Shown here: positions 17,589 to 28,284 of the stretch, in pieces
Position numbering within the stretch: the stretch's first letter is position 1
How the letters are laid out: the number at the start of each line of letters is the position of its first letter
Assembly (NCBI GenBank): GCA_009773665.1
Contig: WSYE01000006.1
Span: 1 to 60,513, forward strand
Length of the DNA: 60,513 nucleotides
Source of the DNA: Desulfovibrionaceae bacterium
GTDB lineage: Bacteria; Desulfobacterota; Desulfovibrionia; Desulfovibrionales; Desulfovibrionaceae
Direction of reading: 5' to 3'
Notes under the pieces: model-generated
What the model saw: only the letters and a program-made list of their open reading frames with translations
Told to the model about the DNA's origin: nothing
The model's database searches: none
Made by a program: the position numbers and the translations under genes

Positions 17589-18669
17589 AGTAATTGCGGC
17601 AATTATTTTGTGTCTGGTCGCGCTGGCGTCGCATCCTGCGCGGGCGGGCGTGACCGGGGCCAGAGTCGTGTCCATCGGCGAGATTGGCAAGACTGACCCT
17701 GTCGGGGTCGTTCAGCCGGGTATCGAGGGCAGGCCGGGCATCCGCTTCGGCATGGAACTGGTTCCCGAAGGGACCCCGCAGGGGGCTCCGATGGTGCTGG
17801 AGGCCCGCCTCAAGCGGCCAGACGACCCGGCAGACAGCCCGCCCATGCGCTGGCTGGTGGCCGCGCGCATCGGTATCCCAGTGTTGAGCGTGTGGGAGTT
17901 CGCCTACGACTGGGAAGTGGAACCGGGCCTGTGGACCATGACCGTCTCGTATGAAGACGCGGTGCTGGCCACGGCCAGCTTCATGGTGGTGCAGCCGGAC
18001 CCGCAGTCTCAGCCCCAGACCCAGGCGTCGTCCAAGCCGGGAGAGCCCCGCCAGGACAAAAAAGCGTCCGATGCCCCTCCGGCAAAACCCCCGGCCGCCC
18101 CCCCCGCTCCGTCGCCCAAGCCCGGCGACGCCAAGGCGTCCACGGGCAAACAGTCCGAAGCGCAGAAGCCCGAGACGTCCAGATCGGATTCGCCAAAAAC
18201 AGATTCGCCCAGGCAGGAGAACGCAAAACCGGACACGCAAAAACCCGCCGCGCCCCGTCAGGATGCCAGCCCTCCTGCGCCCCAGAAGGATCGCCCGGCC
18301 AAGCCGCTGGCTGAAGTCCAGGGCCAAGGCCAGATCCAAGGATCGAGTCCCGCCGTGAATCAGGGCCAGAGCAGCCCCAAGGATTTGGCCGGTGTTTCCG
18401 GCAAACGGGTGCAGGTCCTGGTGGCCGGGGTCTACTCGGAAGAGGCCCGCGCCCTGTGGGTGGCGGCGTTTCTCAAGAAACGCGGGGTGAAAGCCTGCGT
18501 GCGCGTGGAAGATCGGGGCGGAAAAAAACGCTGGAGTCTGGTGGCCGGATGGCGCGACACTCCGGAAGAGGCCCGGCGCGCCAAGGACGAGCTGACACCA
18601 ACCGTGGGGGAAATCGTCATCGTCCCCATGAGTGCGGCGGACCTGGAGAAAGGCTTGCAGTGCCGTTAG
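17581..18669 (+). CDS. secreted DUF3859-like protein with C-terminal SPOR domain
   Basis: 362 residues. Signal peptide (MRRVIAAIILCLVALASHPARA), an N-terminal domain (about 25-140) resembling DUF3859 (GARVVSIGEIG), a long Pro/Ala/Lys/Gln-rich disordered linker (about 140-275) suited to spanning the periplasm, and a C-terminal SPOR domain (about 280-350: RVQVLVAGVYSEEARALWVAAFLKKRG). SPOR domains bind denuded septal peptidoglycan. It overlaps the MFS gene and converges on the MltB gene, eight bases away, so all three sit close to envelope functions. Confidence 0.75.
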   Translation: MRRVIAAIILCLVALASHPARAGVTGARVVSIGEIGKTDPVGVVQPGIEGRPGIRFGMELVPEGTPQGAPMVLEARLKRPDDPADSPPMRWLVAARIGIPVLSVWEFAYDWEVEPGLWTMTVSYEDAVLATASFMVVQPDPQSQPQTQASSKPGEPRQDKKASDAPPAKPPAAPPAPSPKPGDAKASTGKQSEAQKPETSRSDSPKTDSPRQENAKPDTQKPAAPRQDASPPAPQKDRPAKPLAEVQGQGQIQGSSPAVNQGQSSPKDLAGVSGKRVQVLVAGVYSEEARALWVAAFLKKRGVKACVRVEDRGGKKRWSLVAGWRDTPEEARRAKDELTPTVGEIVIVPMSAADLEKGLQCR

Positions 18670-18676
18670 GCCAGGA

Positions 18677-19675
18677 TCAGCGCCCGGTGCGCCCCTGACG
18701 GAGCTTCTCGGCCACGGTCATCACGGCCAGCGAATACAGGTCGGAGTGGTTGTAGGCGTAGATCACGGTGCGCTGCTGATCATAGTTCATGCCCGGTTTC
18801 CAGCCGTGTCCCACCAGATAGTTGGCGATGCTGGGAATGGCGTCCTGCGGGCCGAACAGATCCACTTCCTTGTCGCCGTCGCCATCCACGCCGAAACGTA
18901 GCGCGTTGGTGGGCATGAACTGGCAGATGCCGATGGCCCCGTAGATGGAGCCGGGTATCAGCAACGGATTCTTGCCCGAGGCCCTGGCGTGCAGGATGAG
19001 GGCCTTCAGTTCCTGATAGGCCCACTCGGCGCGGTCCTTGGCGCTTACGTCGGCGTAGGCGGCGCGGTCCGCGTTCTGCCCCACGGTGGTCAGGTACGGA
19101 CGGATGGCGGCCAAGGAGTCGCTGGCCGCCATGCTGGCCAGCACCTGGAAGGCCTGGTCCTTACCCAGGAACGTGCCGAGCTTGGTCTCCACCAGCAGAA
19201 GCGCCACGATAATATCCTGCGGGACGCCGTAGGCAGCCTCGGCTTTCTGGAGCGCGGCCTGATTGGCCCTGGCGTAGTCGCCCGCCCAGGCCAGCACCCA
19301 CGGTTTCAGGTAGTGGCCGTAGTTGCTCTGCTGGAGGGTACGCTTGGTTGGGGCTGGCTGGGGATCGAAGCGTTTGCGCACGATGCGGTCCACTTTGTGG
19401 GCCATGATGGACGCATCGAAGGTGACTGAGGGGTCGCTGAAGTAGGTGTCGATGGCGTCGCGCGGGATGCCTTCCCGGACCAGACGCTCGGCCAGGGGCT
19501 GCCACACGGGGTCCATGACCCTTGCGGCGTCCGGCCCGATATTCTGGCCAGCCTGCGACGCTTTGCGAACGGCTGCCTCGGACGCTGCGCCCCGGCTGGA
19601 GTTGCGCTCCCCGTCCCAGACCAACGCCAGGCCAGCCGCCAGCACGGCTGCGATGATGATGTGTCGTGCTCTCAT
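18677..19675 (-). CDS. MltB-type lytic murein transglycosylase
   Basis: 332 residues with an N-terminal signal or anchor segment (MRARHIIIAAVLAAGLALVW). Catalytic Glu lies in IIVALLLVETKLG, followed by the family motifs AYGVPQDIIV, GAIGICQFMPTNALRFGVDGDGD and IPSIANYLVGHGWKPG. Family function: non-hydrolytic cleavage of the MurNAc-GlcNAc bond giving 1,6-anhydro ends. No lipobox is evident, unlike E. coli MltB, so it may be membrane anchored or periplasmic. The SLT_2 domain occupies about residues 55-325. Confidence 0.87.
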   Translation of the reverse strand: MRARHIIIAAVLAAGLALVWDGERNSSRGAASEAAVRKASQAGQNIGPDAARVMDPVWQPLAERLVREGIPRDAIDTYFSDPSVTFDASIMAHKVDRIVRKRFDPQPAPTKRTLQQSNYGHYLKPWVLAWAGDYARANQAALQKAEAAYGVPQDIIVALLLVETKLGTFLGKDQAFQVLASMAASDSLAAIRPYLTTVGQNADRAAYADVSAKDRAEWAYQELKALILHARASGKNPLLIPGSIYGAIGICQFMPTNALRFGVDGDGDKEVDLFGPQDAIPSIANYLVGHGWKPGMNYDQQRTVIYAYNHSDLYSLAVMTVAEKLRQGRTGR

Positions 19676-19824
19676 GCGCGGGCACTATGGCCCAGGCTTC
19701 CCGCCCTGTCCAGACGGGTTTTTCGGGCTGGATTTTCACGGGGTTGGAGGGCACGTCCCGCTCCATGTTTTCCTCAAGGCTCCCCCTTGCCGCAGGAGCG
19801 CCCCGGCACTATCATCGAAGGCGT

Positions 19825-20343
19825 ATGCAGTACCACTGTTCCAATGGCCCAAGCCGCCGTGTCGTCCTGTGTCTCCTGGGACTCCTGGGCCTTCTGGCGC
19901 TTTCGGGCTGCGCCATCACCCAGCCGGTGGTGCCGGACAGCCCCCGCCCCAAGGCATCCGTCACCCAGGCCGCCCGTTCGCAGATCGGCGTTCCCTATCG
20001 TAGCGGCGGGGACAACCCCTCCAGCGGGTTCGACTGTTCCGGTCTGGTGCAGTGGTGCTACGCCACCCAGGGGTTCAAGCTGCCCAGGCGTACCGAGGAT
20101 CAGCTGCGCGTGGGCATGCCTGTGGAAAAACAGGACCTGATCTCCGGCGACCTGGTGTTCTTCAACGTGAGCCGCAAGCGCTGGGGCCTGCACGTGGGTG
20201 TGTATTCAGGGGGGGGGCGCTTCATCCACAGCCCCACGCCCGGATCGCGAGTGCGCGAGGAGAGCCTGTACGAGCGCTACTGGGTGCGCAACTACATCGG
20301 CGCGAGGCGCATAATAAAGCCAGCCCCGCCGCAAAACCCCTGA
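19825..20343 (+). CDS. NlpC/P60 family lipoprotein, putative cell-wall endopeptidase
   Basis: 172 residues. Lipoprotein signal with lipobox LSGC at about residues 29-32, followed by an NlpC/P60 domain with catalytic Cys in GFDCSGLVQWCY, His in GLHVGVYSGGGRFIHSP and a polar third residue nearby. Members cleave D-Glu-diaminopimelate bonds in peptidoglycan stems. It is divergent from the MltB gene. ATG 19825 begins the hydrophobic signal, while the open frame extends further upstream through non-homologous sequence overlapping the divergent gene. Confidence 0.85.
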   Translation: MQYHCSNGPSRRVVLCLLGLLGLLALSGCAITQPVVPDSPRPKASVTQAARSQIGVPYRSGGDNPSSGFDCSGLVQWCYATQGFKLPRRTEDQLRVGMPVEKQDLISGDLVFFNVSRKRWGLHVGVYSGGGRFIHSPTPGSRVREESLYERYWVRNYIGARRIIKPAPPQNP

Positions 20344-20548
20344 CCCCGACCGGCTGGCCGCCACCGGACAGCCAGCCGAAGACTCAGCCCGAAAGCGCTG
20401 TCCACGAACATTTCCCGCCACAATAAGAAAGGCCCGGACGAACCGGGCGTCCTCCCGATCCGTCCAGGCCCGCGCCTGTCTCGCGTTTCGTTCTCAATAC
20501 GCGTTCATACGTTTTATGAACCTAAACCAAGAGAGCCATGTATTTTGT

Positions 20549-20577
20549 TTCTGAAATACTGTTCTTGTATTTCAGAA
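20549..20577. terminator. perfect 11-bp hairpin between the NlpC/P60 and tpx genes
   Basis: TTCTGAAATAC and GTATTTCAGAA pair with a 7-base loop. It lies 22 bases beyond the tpx stop on the minus strand but has no clear U-tract on either side, so its role as terminator is tentative. The rest of 20344-20599 holds no gene. Confidence 0.4.
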
Positions 20578-20599
20578 CCGCAACACGTGGGGATTCCCC

Positions 20600-21115
20600 C
20601 TACACGAGCGCCTTGGCCGCTGCGAGGGCCGCGTCGTAGTTGGGCTCGTGGGTGGCCTCAGGGACGATCTCCATGTATTTTAGCGTGCCGTCCTTGCCTA
20701 CCACGAACACCGAGCGCGCCAAGAGCCGCAGTTCCTTGATGAGCACGCCGTAATTGATGCCGAACGACGCATCGCGATGGTCGGACAGGGTGGTGATGCG
20801 ATCGATGCCCGCAGCCGCGCACCAGCGCTTTTGGGCAAAGGGCAGGTCCATGCTGATGGTCAGGATGTGCACGTTCTCGCCCAGCTTGGAGGCCTCGGAG
20901 TTGAAGCGGCGCGTCTCCACGTCGCACACCGGGGTGTCCAGGGAGGGCACTGCCGCGATGATCAGCACCTTGCCCGCGTAGTCAGCCGGGGTTTTGGGAT
21001 TCAGGTCGTTATCCAGGGCCACGAAATCCGGGGCCTTCTGGCCCACGGCGACGGCGTTGCCCAGAAGGGTCATGGCGTTTCCGAATACGGTGACGATTCC
21101 TTTTCTTTCGCTCAT
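20600..21115 (-). CDS. tpx: thiol peroxidase (Tpx-type peroxiredoxin)
   Basis: 171 residues, typical Tpx length. Peroxidatic Cys in [17 protein letters not shown] and resolving Cys in [12 protein letters not shown], the atypical 2-Cys arrangement. It reduces hydrogen peroxide and alkyl hydroperoxides with thioredoxin in the cytoplasm or periplasm. AGGAG lies just before the ATG. It is transcribed divergently from dmeF. Oxidative stress defence of this kind suits an oxygen-sensitive anaerobe. Confidence 0.95.
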   Translation of the reverse strand: MSERKGIVTVFGNAMTLLGNAVAVGQKAPDFVALDNDLNPKTPADYAGKVLIIAAVPSLDTPVCDVETRRFNSEASKLGENVHILTISMDLPFAQKRWCAAAGIDRITTLSDHRDASFGINYGVLIKELRLLARSVFVVGKDGTLKYMEIVPEATHEPNYDAALAAAKALV

Positions 21116-21207
21116 GGCGATCTCCTTTCTTGGAAGCTGGGGAATGCCTTAGCGCATTCGCGGCTATTCGTCATGCCCTTTCGACAAACTTCCTCCACCA
21201 GGAAAGT

Positions 21208-21236
21208 TTGACATTCAAAGCAAATCCCCTTATTCC
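21208..21236 (+). promoter_or_regulatory. promoter of dmeF (TTGACA-N17-TATTCC)
   Basis: Consensus -35 TTGACA (21208-21213), spacer of 17, -10 TATTCC (21231-21236). Just downstream at 21253-21265 is the small palindrome CTTGA-ATA-TCAAG, a possible operator in the 5' untranslated region. Confidence 0.55.
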
Positions 21237-21279
21237 CTTGAACAGCGAACTACTTGAATATCAAGATACAGGGGATTTC

Positions 21280-22218
21280 ATGCATCACGACACCCACGCT
21301 GACGACCACCAACACGGCCCGGACTGCTGCGGGCATGACCACGGCCATTCCCACGAGCACGGCCACGCCCACGGCGAGCGCGGCGCGCGCCTGGTGTTCT
21401 GGCTGACCATCGTCACCATGGCCATCGAAATTCTTGCCGGATGGGCCTACGGTTCCATGGCGCTGTTGGCCGACGGCTGGCACATGGCAAGCCACGCCGG
21501 GGCCATGGCCGTGGCCTGGTTCGCCTATGTCTTCGCCCGCAGACACGCCGACAACCCGGATTTCGTATTCGGCTCCGGCAAGGTGAACGCCCTGGCCGGA
21601 TTCGGCTCCTCCATCGGCCTAGGGCTGGTGGCCATCCTCATGGGCGTGGAATCCTGCCTGCGCCTCGTCTCCCCAGTCCCCATCGAATTCACCCAGGCCA
21701 CGGTGGTCGCTGTGCTGGGTCTTCTGGTCAACGTGGCCAGCGCGTGGTTTCTGCGCGACGAGGACCACTCGCACTCCCACGACCACAACCTCAAGGCCGC
21801 CTACCTGCACGTCATCGCCGACGCACTGACCTCGGTGCTGGCCATTGTGGCACTCCTTGGCGGACGTTATTACGGCTACGTCTGGCTGGACCCGGTCATG
21901 GGCCTGGCCGGTGCGCTGGTGGTGGGCCGCTGGGCCTATGGCCTGCTCAAGGAAACCGGCAAGACGCTCCTGGACCACACCGTGGAGCGTTCCCTGCTGG
22001 CCGAGCTTCGCGGACGCGTGGAAGGCCAGGGCGTGTCTGTTCGCAGCATGAACGTATGGAGCGTGGGGCCGCGCCGCATGGCCATGCAGCTGGTTATCGA
22101 GGACGAGTCGCCTCGCCCGCCCGAACACTACAAATCCCTCCTGACCGGAATCGAAGGCCTGGAGCGCATCACTGTGGAAGTCCATCCCTGCCCCTGCCCC
22201 ATGGAGTCCAACGCCTGA
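21280..22218 (+). CDS. dmeF: cation diffusion facilitator, DmeF-like Co/Ni efflux protein
   Basis: 312 residues. A His-rich cytoplasmic N-terminus (HDHGHSHEHGHAHGE) and a His-rich loop (DHSHSHDHN) flank six predicted membrane segments. The motif LLADGWHMASHAGAM is the DmeF signature; CDF metal ligands HxxxD occur as HVIADALTSV. Members export cobalt and nickel by proton antiport, relevant to a bacterium that handles nickel for CODH and hydrogenase. ATG 21280 is preceded by GGGG; the longer frame starts before the promoter. No adjacent DmeR/RcnR regulator was found. Confidence 0.82.
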   Translation: MHHDTHADDHQHGPDCCGHDHGHSHEHGHAHGERGARLVFWLTIVTMAIEILAGWAYGSMALLADGWHMASHAGAMAVAWFAYVFARRHADNPDFVFGSGKVNALAGFGSSIGLGLVAILMGVESCLRLVSPVPIEFTQATVVAVLGLLVNVASAWFLRDEDHSHSHDHNLKAAYLHVIADALTSVLAIVALLGGRYYGYVWLDPVMGLAGALVVGRWAYGLLKETGKTLLDHTVERSLLAELRGRVEGQGVSVRSMNVWSVGPRRMAMQLVIEDESPRPPEHYKSLLTGIEGLERITVEVHPCPCPMESNA

Positions 22219-22296
22219 CTGCCAAGCCGTAACCCTCCTAGAAGAGGACCAGCCCAAAATTGAGATTTCTTGCGAAGCAACCCTACGGAGGGGGCG

Positions 22297-22482
22297 ATGC
22301 GGAAATCTCGATTTCCTAAAAGCCAGAGAGCAAGGATTCCCAAGAAGACCGAGGCGGTTCTTTCCGTCTCGGACCCTTCCAGAGAAAACGCTATAAACGC
22401 CACGACGCACTACAGGTGGAACAACGAGTTCGGAGGAAAGGTCAGGGCCGCGCCACTTCAAACCAGAAATCCAGGTCTATGA
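22297..22482 (+). pseudogene. IS3-family transposase OrfA remnant
   Basis: The translation starts MRKSRF and keeps the spacing of IS3-type OrfA N-termini: MRKSRF..Q...I.K..EA..SV.D..R...I..TT.YRW...FGG. The helix-turn-helix core is heavily diverged and the frame ends shortly after FGG; no OrfB or terminal inverted repeat is recognisable. GGAGGG still precedes the ATG. It fills most of the 22219-22476 gap and marks a past insertion at the edge of a compositionally odd segment. Confidence 0.6.
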
Positions 22483-24546
22483 TAAAGCCCTCGTCCTCTT
22501 TCTCGAAGACCCTTCGCCACCCTCATCCATCATCTGGCCAATGAGGCCCTTGAGTACCTGTGACTGATTGGCAAGCTCACCAACCGCGTGGGCAGACTGC
22601 CTCATCGCATCGGATGTCTCTGAAGAGATACGGTTGACGTCTTCAACACTGCGGTTAATCTCCTCGCTTGTAGCGGATTGCTGTTCTGATGCGGTCGCAA
22701 TGGACCGAACCTGATCCGTCGTCAGATCGACAAGCGATACGATTTCGTGCAGGGCGTCACCGGATCTGTTGGCCAAGTCCGTAACAACGTCGATGCTTGA
22801 AACCGCGTCCTCGACATTGCCAATGTTCTTGCGTGTCCCTTCTTGAATCCCGCGAATCGCATCACCGACTTCCTTGGTCGCGCCCATTGTCTTCTCGGCC
22901 AGTTTTCGGACTTCATCCGCGACGACCGCGAAGCCCCGCCCGGCATCACCCGCGCGAGCTGCCTCGATAGCCGCATTCAGAGCCAGCAGATTCGTTTGAT
23001 CGGCGATATCCGAGATGACGTTCATAATCTGACCGATCCCGTCGGCTTGCTTCCCGAGCAACGTCATGTCAGTTTTCAGTTCGAGCGCAGAGGACTGGAC
23101 CTTGCCGATTCCAGAAACCACCTGGGTGACGACCTGCGCCCCCTCTTCGGCTTTATGCTTGGCCTTGTCGGCTGTCTGCGCCGCCTGGGATGCGCTTTTG
23201 GCAACCTCAAGAACCGTAGCGTTCATTTCTTCCATGGCTGTGGCGGTTTCGGCAACACGTTGAGACTGCTCTTCAGAGCCACGGCTTGATTGCTCGATCT
23301 GCGCGGAGAGTTGCTCTGAGGCCGATGAGACCACTTCGACGACGCCTTCGAGTTGTTGTGCCGCCTGGAGCATGCCTTCTGCCTTTGCCCGCTCGGCTTG
23401 CCCCCGCGCGGCTTCAGCGGCTGCCTTGGCTTTGGATGCTTCCTCGGTCTGCGCCGCTGCAACCCGAGTCTGCCCAGTGGCTTCAGCAACTTGTTCCTTG
23501 AGATTGCCGACCATCTTTCGCAAGGAATCTGCAAGATTGCCTATCTCATCCGTGCGAATGACATGAAGTGTTTCATCCAGTTCGCCACTGGCCACTTTGT
23601 CGGCAAAGGCTATGGTTCGCTGAAGGGGTCGGGTCAAGGAACGGGCGAACAACAGCCCAAGCCCTCCCAGGATGATTGATATGGCCGCTGCAGCCAGGAA
23701 TGTTGTCCATGCAATGCTGTCCTGGATGCCGTCCAAGAACTCGCGGTTCTTGCCAATGAAGAACATGCCCTCGATCTTTCCATTGGCATCCTTGAGCGGC
23801 CAGTATGCCGTGTCATAGGACTTGCCCAGGATGATATTCCTGGACAAAAACAACTCGCCCTTGTGGAGCACCGTCTCGATCACCTTTGGGTTGTCCATCT
23901 TGGTGCCCACGGCGCGTTGGCCATCTTTCTTGACCGTAGTCGAGATGCGCGTGTCACCGTCAAAGAGAGTCACCTCCAGACCTGTGCCGTTCTTGATGTC
24001 ATCGACGAACTTCTCACCTATCAAGCTGTTGCCCATTGCCACGGCGCCGATGATCGCCCCTTCCCTTTTGATAGGGCATGCAGCCCGGACGGCGAACTTG
24101 ACAACATTACCCCGTTCGATGCCGACGAGGGGTTTGTCTTTGAGGGCGCTGGCAAGGCTGATAAGAAAAAGCCCGCTGTCTCCCGCCTTATCGTCATGGG
24201 CGCGCACAACAATGATACCCTTCTCGTCGCTCACAAGCATGTTGTCCACCTTGAGGATTTCCATCTGGCGGCGAAGAAGTGTTTTCAGCGCTTTAGTGTC
24301 GCGTTGAGCAAGGGCTTCGATGAGGCCGGTGTTTTGGGCTAGACTTTCCGTTGCAGCGTAAACATTCTGCATGTCCGACTCTATCTGTTTTTCCACTATC
24401 CCCTGTATAACCTTGACACCTTCCCTGGATTCCGCGTCAAACCCGCTACGTATATAATGACTAGAAACAAGAAACAAACCAATACTTGTAACAAGAACAG
24501 ACAAAATAACCACAGATGTAATTTTAATAAACAGATTCACTCTCAT
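22477..24546 (-). CDS. methyl-accepting chemotaxis protein with periplasmic double-Cache-type sensor
   Basis: 689 residues. TM1 at about 8-28, a periplasmic ligand-binding region of Cache type (about 35-280, including [14 protein letters not shown] and [14 protein letters not shown]), TM2 at about 285-305, HAMP ([22 protein letters not shown]), a coiled coil, and the MCP signalling hairpin with the conserved tip [25 protein letters not shown] (given in part). No C-terminal CheR/CheB tethering pentapeptide is evident. Base composition is lower in GC than in flanking genes and the upstream DNA is very AT-rich, consistent with horizontal acquisition. GGGG precedes the ATG. Confidence 0.9.
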   Translation of the reverse strand: MRVNLFIKITSVVILSVLVTSIGLFLVSSHYIRSGFDAESREGVKVIQGIVEKQIESDMQNVYAATESLAQNTGLIEALAQRDTKALKTLLRRQMEILKVDNMLVSDEKGIIVVRAHDDKAGDSGLFLISLASALKDKPLVGIERGNVVKFAVRAACPIKREGAIIGAVAMGNSLIGEKFVDDIKNGTGLEVTLFDGDTRISTTVKKDGQRAVGTKMDNPKVIETVLHKGELFLSRNIILGKSYDTAYWPLKDANGKIEGMFFIGKNREFLDGIQDSIAWTTFLAAAAISIILGGLGLLFARSLTRPLQRTIAFADKVASGELDETLHVIRTDEIGNLADSLRKMVGNLKEQVAEATGQTRVAAAQTEEASKAKAAAEAARGQAERAKAEGMLQAAQQLEGVVEVVSSASEQLSAQIEQSSRGSEEQSQRVAETATAMEEMNATVLEVAKSASQAAQTADKAKHKAEEGAQVVTQVVSGIGKVQSSALELKTDMTLLGKQADGIGQIMNVISDIADQTNLLALNAAIEAARAGDAGRGFAVVADEVRKLAEKTMGATKEVGDAIRGIQEGTRKNIGNVEDAVSSIDVVTDLANRSGDALHEIVSLVDLTTDQVRSIATASEQQSATSEEINRSVEDVNRISSETSDAMRQSAHAVGELANQSQVLKGLIGQMMDEGGEGSSRKRTRALS

Positions 24547-25134
24547 GCAGTTCCCCTGAAATTATATTTATCATTCACTGGCACAATCACTACACAACAT
24601 CACTGCCAAATGCGCTCAAACAAAACCCATAAAGCGCTGTAAAAAGAAATGTGAAACGATCTTGCAAAATACACAGGATAAAAGCTACAACGCAATTCGA
24701 GCAAATAACAAGATGCCTACTCAGCAAAGCACCCTGCCGAGTTACAACGAAATATATATAAAATAATTAGAAATACGATGCTTGTCGCACCGGCAACATT
24801 GCGCCATGCCTGAGCCACAAGCATAATAATTCTGTCTGAAACAAATACACACATGAATTGTGATTTCGTTACGGACGCTATCAATCTGACCCGCCACTCG
24901 CAACGGAGGGAAACACGAAAAGTGTGTGTCATCCTTGAGTTAGTATTTGTCCATGCAGGAGTGAATTGAGTGTTTGTTCACCCTGGTTCACACCATGCTC
25001 TTTGGATGTGCGAAACAATCTGTCCTGAGGCAAAATAACACCCCGGTATAAATGGTTTTCTCCTCATAGATTCGTTAGGAAATCCAGCAGATCGACCGAT
25101 TGCCAAGCCTTGCGGCAATGGCTACTAGAGGCGG
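24547..25134. other. AT-rich intergenic region, no gene recognised
   Basis: About 590 bases between divergent genes, far richer in A and T than the window (for example 24650-24850). A short open frame at 24717-24932 on the minus strand has a hydrophobic end but no ribosome-binding site or family resemblance. Together with the IS3 remnant on the other side of the chemoreceptor it suggests foreign DNA. Confidence 0.6.
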
Positions 25135-25551
25135 ATGGCAGACATAGAGGGGCTCTCCGCCCTTATCATCGAGTTCTACGAGAAGCTCTCTTCCTGGGAG
25201 CACGCGGTTGTGCGGGGAAGCGCCCTCACGCTTCCCCAGATGCACACCCTGGAAATCCTCGGCCAGCACACGTCCTTGCGCATGAAGGAGCTGGCCGCCA
25301 AGATGGGCGTGACCACCGGGACCCTCACGGTCACGGTGGACCGCCTGGAGAAGCGCGCTCTGGTGGCCCGAGTGCCCAATGAATCCGACCGGCGCTCGGT
25401 GCTGGTGGAGCTCACAGACCGAGGCCGCACCCTCTTCGAGGAACACCACCGCCTTCACCTGGGTCTGACCGGCGAACTGGCTGCCGCTCTCGGCGAAGAG
25501 GAGGCCGCAGCCTTCGCCGCCACCCTGCGCAAACTGACCCAGGCCTTCTGA
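25135..25551 (+). CDS. MarR family transcriptional regulator
   Basis: 138 residues with the winged-helix MarR fold: LTLPQMHTLEILGQHTSLRMKELAAK, recognition helix GVTTGTLTVTVDRLEKR, and the wing VARVPNESDRRSVLVELTDRGR. Such proteins bind palindromes as dimers and release on ligand binding. It lies 11 bases before the sigma54 regulator gene in the same direction, so the two probably form an operon. Ligand unknown. Confidence 0.87.
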   Translation: MADIEGLSALIIEFYEKLSSWEHAVVRGSALTLPQMHTLEILGQHTSLRMKELAAKMGVTTGTLTVTVDRLEKRALVARVPNESDRRSVLVELTDRGRTLFEEHHRLHLGLTGELAAALGEEEAAAFAATLRKLTQAF

Positions 25552-25562
25552 CCAAGCAGCGC

Positions 25563-26957
<1,395 letters not shown>

Positions 26958-26991
26958 TATCCCATGGTATCGAGGGTGAGTCGTGGGATCA

Positions 26992-27030
26992 GCCTCCGGC
27001 GGCCAAAGGACTGCGTCCTTTGGAATCCGC
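26992..27030 (+). repeat. dispersed repeat copy (GCCTCCGGCGGCC family) with hairpin
   Basis: Core GCCTCCGGCGGCC followed by AAAGGAC-TGC-GTCCTTT, a 7-bp hairpin, then GGAATCC. It follows the sigma54 regulator and precedes the end of the convergent glycosyltransferase, so it may act as a terminator there. The hairpin arms differ from other copies but remain complementary. Confidence 0.7.
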
Positions 27031-27137
27031 AATAGGGAAGCGCCCTTGCGAGAAGATATTTCGTTCGGGAGGCAGGCGGCGGAGAGTTTGGCGTGAAATC
27101 CAACCTGCATTATCGTCGAATAATTAGTCCTGCTTGA

Positions 27138-28271
27138 TCAGGCCGGGACGATGTCCCGGTACATTTTCTCCACCCCGTCCAGCATGATCTGTGGTGCGAA
27201 GCGCTCCCGAGCGGCCAACAGCCCGTTTTGCGACATGGCCTGATAACGCTCTTCGTCCGCGTCGATCTCCATGAGGGCCAGGGCCAGCGCGCCGGGATCA
27301 CCCGGCGGAACGGTCAGCCCGGTGACGCCGTGCCGGTTCACCCAGGGCACGCCCGAGCCCTCGATGCGCGTGGACACCACTGGCCGCCCGGAGGCCATGG
27401 CCTCCAGCTGCACCATCCCGTACATCTCCGCCCGCGTGACCGAGGGCAGGCAGAACACCCGGCAGAACTGGTAGTGTGCGGAGATTTCTTCCTGAGGAAT
27501 GCGCCCCAGGAGTTCGGCTTTGCCCGTGAGCCCAAGCTGGTCGATCATGGCCCGCAGTTCGATTTCCAACGGTCCCGTGCCGCCGATCAGCACCACCCAG
27601 TCGTCAGGCAGTTGCTTCGCAGCTTCCAGGAGCACGTCGAACCCCTTATAGGAGATGAGCCTGCCCAGCGCGAACACGGCCTTCTTGCCTGAGTAACGTG
27701 CGCGAAGACGCGACAAGGCGTTCTGGTCCACACGCTGGGGCTCGAAGGGGGCCGGGTCCAGGCAGAACGGCACAATGTGGGACTTGCCCCTGAAGGCATG
27801 GGCGTACTCGGAGGCCTCCACGTGGGCCGGGGTGGCCCCAACGACAGCGTCCGCCCGCGCGGCCAGCCAGTTTCCCAGCAGCAGCCGGTAAATTTGGTTG
27901 AAGCGCTTCTGGCGGATGACGTCGCTGTGCCAGTGCAGCACGATTTTGACCTTGGGCCGAATCAGGCGAAGGGCCAGGGCGGCCATGGGATTGGGGCAGT
28001 GTACGTGCAGGATGTCGTAGTTCGGGGCCATCCGGGCCAGCAGCCGGACGAAATCCGGCGACAGGGGTGTGGACGCCGCCACCAGAGGCGTGGCCGCGCG
28101 CGTCACCGAGTACCCTTCCCAGCGCTCCTCCAGGCGAGGGCCGCCAGGATTGAAGCAGAGCACGTCGCTCACCACGCCGCGCCGGGTCATGCCCTGGGCC
28201 AGCTCGAAGGTGACGGTCTCCACCCCGCCGGTGTACGGCGGAAAATACTTGCCCAGGTGCAGGACGCGCAT
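27138..28271 (-). CDS. GT4-type glycosyltransferase
   Basis: 377 residues with the GT-B fold of family 4: N-terminal LHLGKYFPPYTGGVETVTFELAQG with the acceptor-side glycine loop, and a C-terminal nucleotide-sugar part with FALGRLISYKGFDVLLEA, LIGGTGPLE and the EX7E-like region LPSVTRAEMYGMVQLEAMASGRPVV (parts). It transfers a sugar from an activated donor, probably in O-antigen, capsule or glycolipid assembly. ATG 28271 with GGAG five bases upstream is preferred to GTG 28280. It ends the minus-strand half of the glycan cluster, 13 bases after the WecA-type gene. Confidence 0.88.
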   Translation of the reverse strand: MRVLHLGKYFPPYTGGVETVTFELAQGMTRRGVVSDVLCFNPGGPRLEERWEGYSVTRAATPLVAASTPLSPDFVRLLARMAPNYDILHVHCPNPMAALALRLIRPKVKIVLHWHSDVIRQKRFNQIYRLLLGNWLAARADAVVGATPAHVEASEYAHAFRGKSHIVPFCLDPAPFEPQRVDQNALSRLRARYSGKKAVFALGRLISYKGFDVLLEAAKQLPDDWVVLIGGTGPLEIELRAMIDQLGLTGKAELLGRIPQEEISAHYQFCRVFCLPSVTRAEMYGMVQLEAMASGRPVVSTRIEGSGVPWVNRHGVTGLTVPPGDPGALALALMEIDADEERYQAMSQNGLLAARERFAPQIMLDGVEKMYRDIVPA

Positions 28272-28284
28272 CAACTCCACCCGC

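Noticed and set aside
20425..20480. Terminator of the NlpC/P60 gene formed by GCCCGG/CCGGGC
   Set aside because: The stem is short and not followed by a T-tract, so it is not listed as a feature.
24547..24660. Sigma54-like site (TTGGCA-N6-TTGTG) upstream of the Cache chemoreceptor on the minus strand
   Set aside because: The essential -12 GC is GT, so the match is too weak to report as a promoter.
24717..24932. 71-codon minus-strand ORF in the AT-rich gap
   Set aside because: No Shine-Dalgarno, no family resemblance, and chance hydrophobic residues from AT-rich codons.
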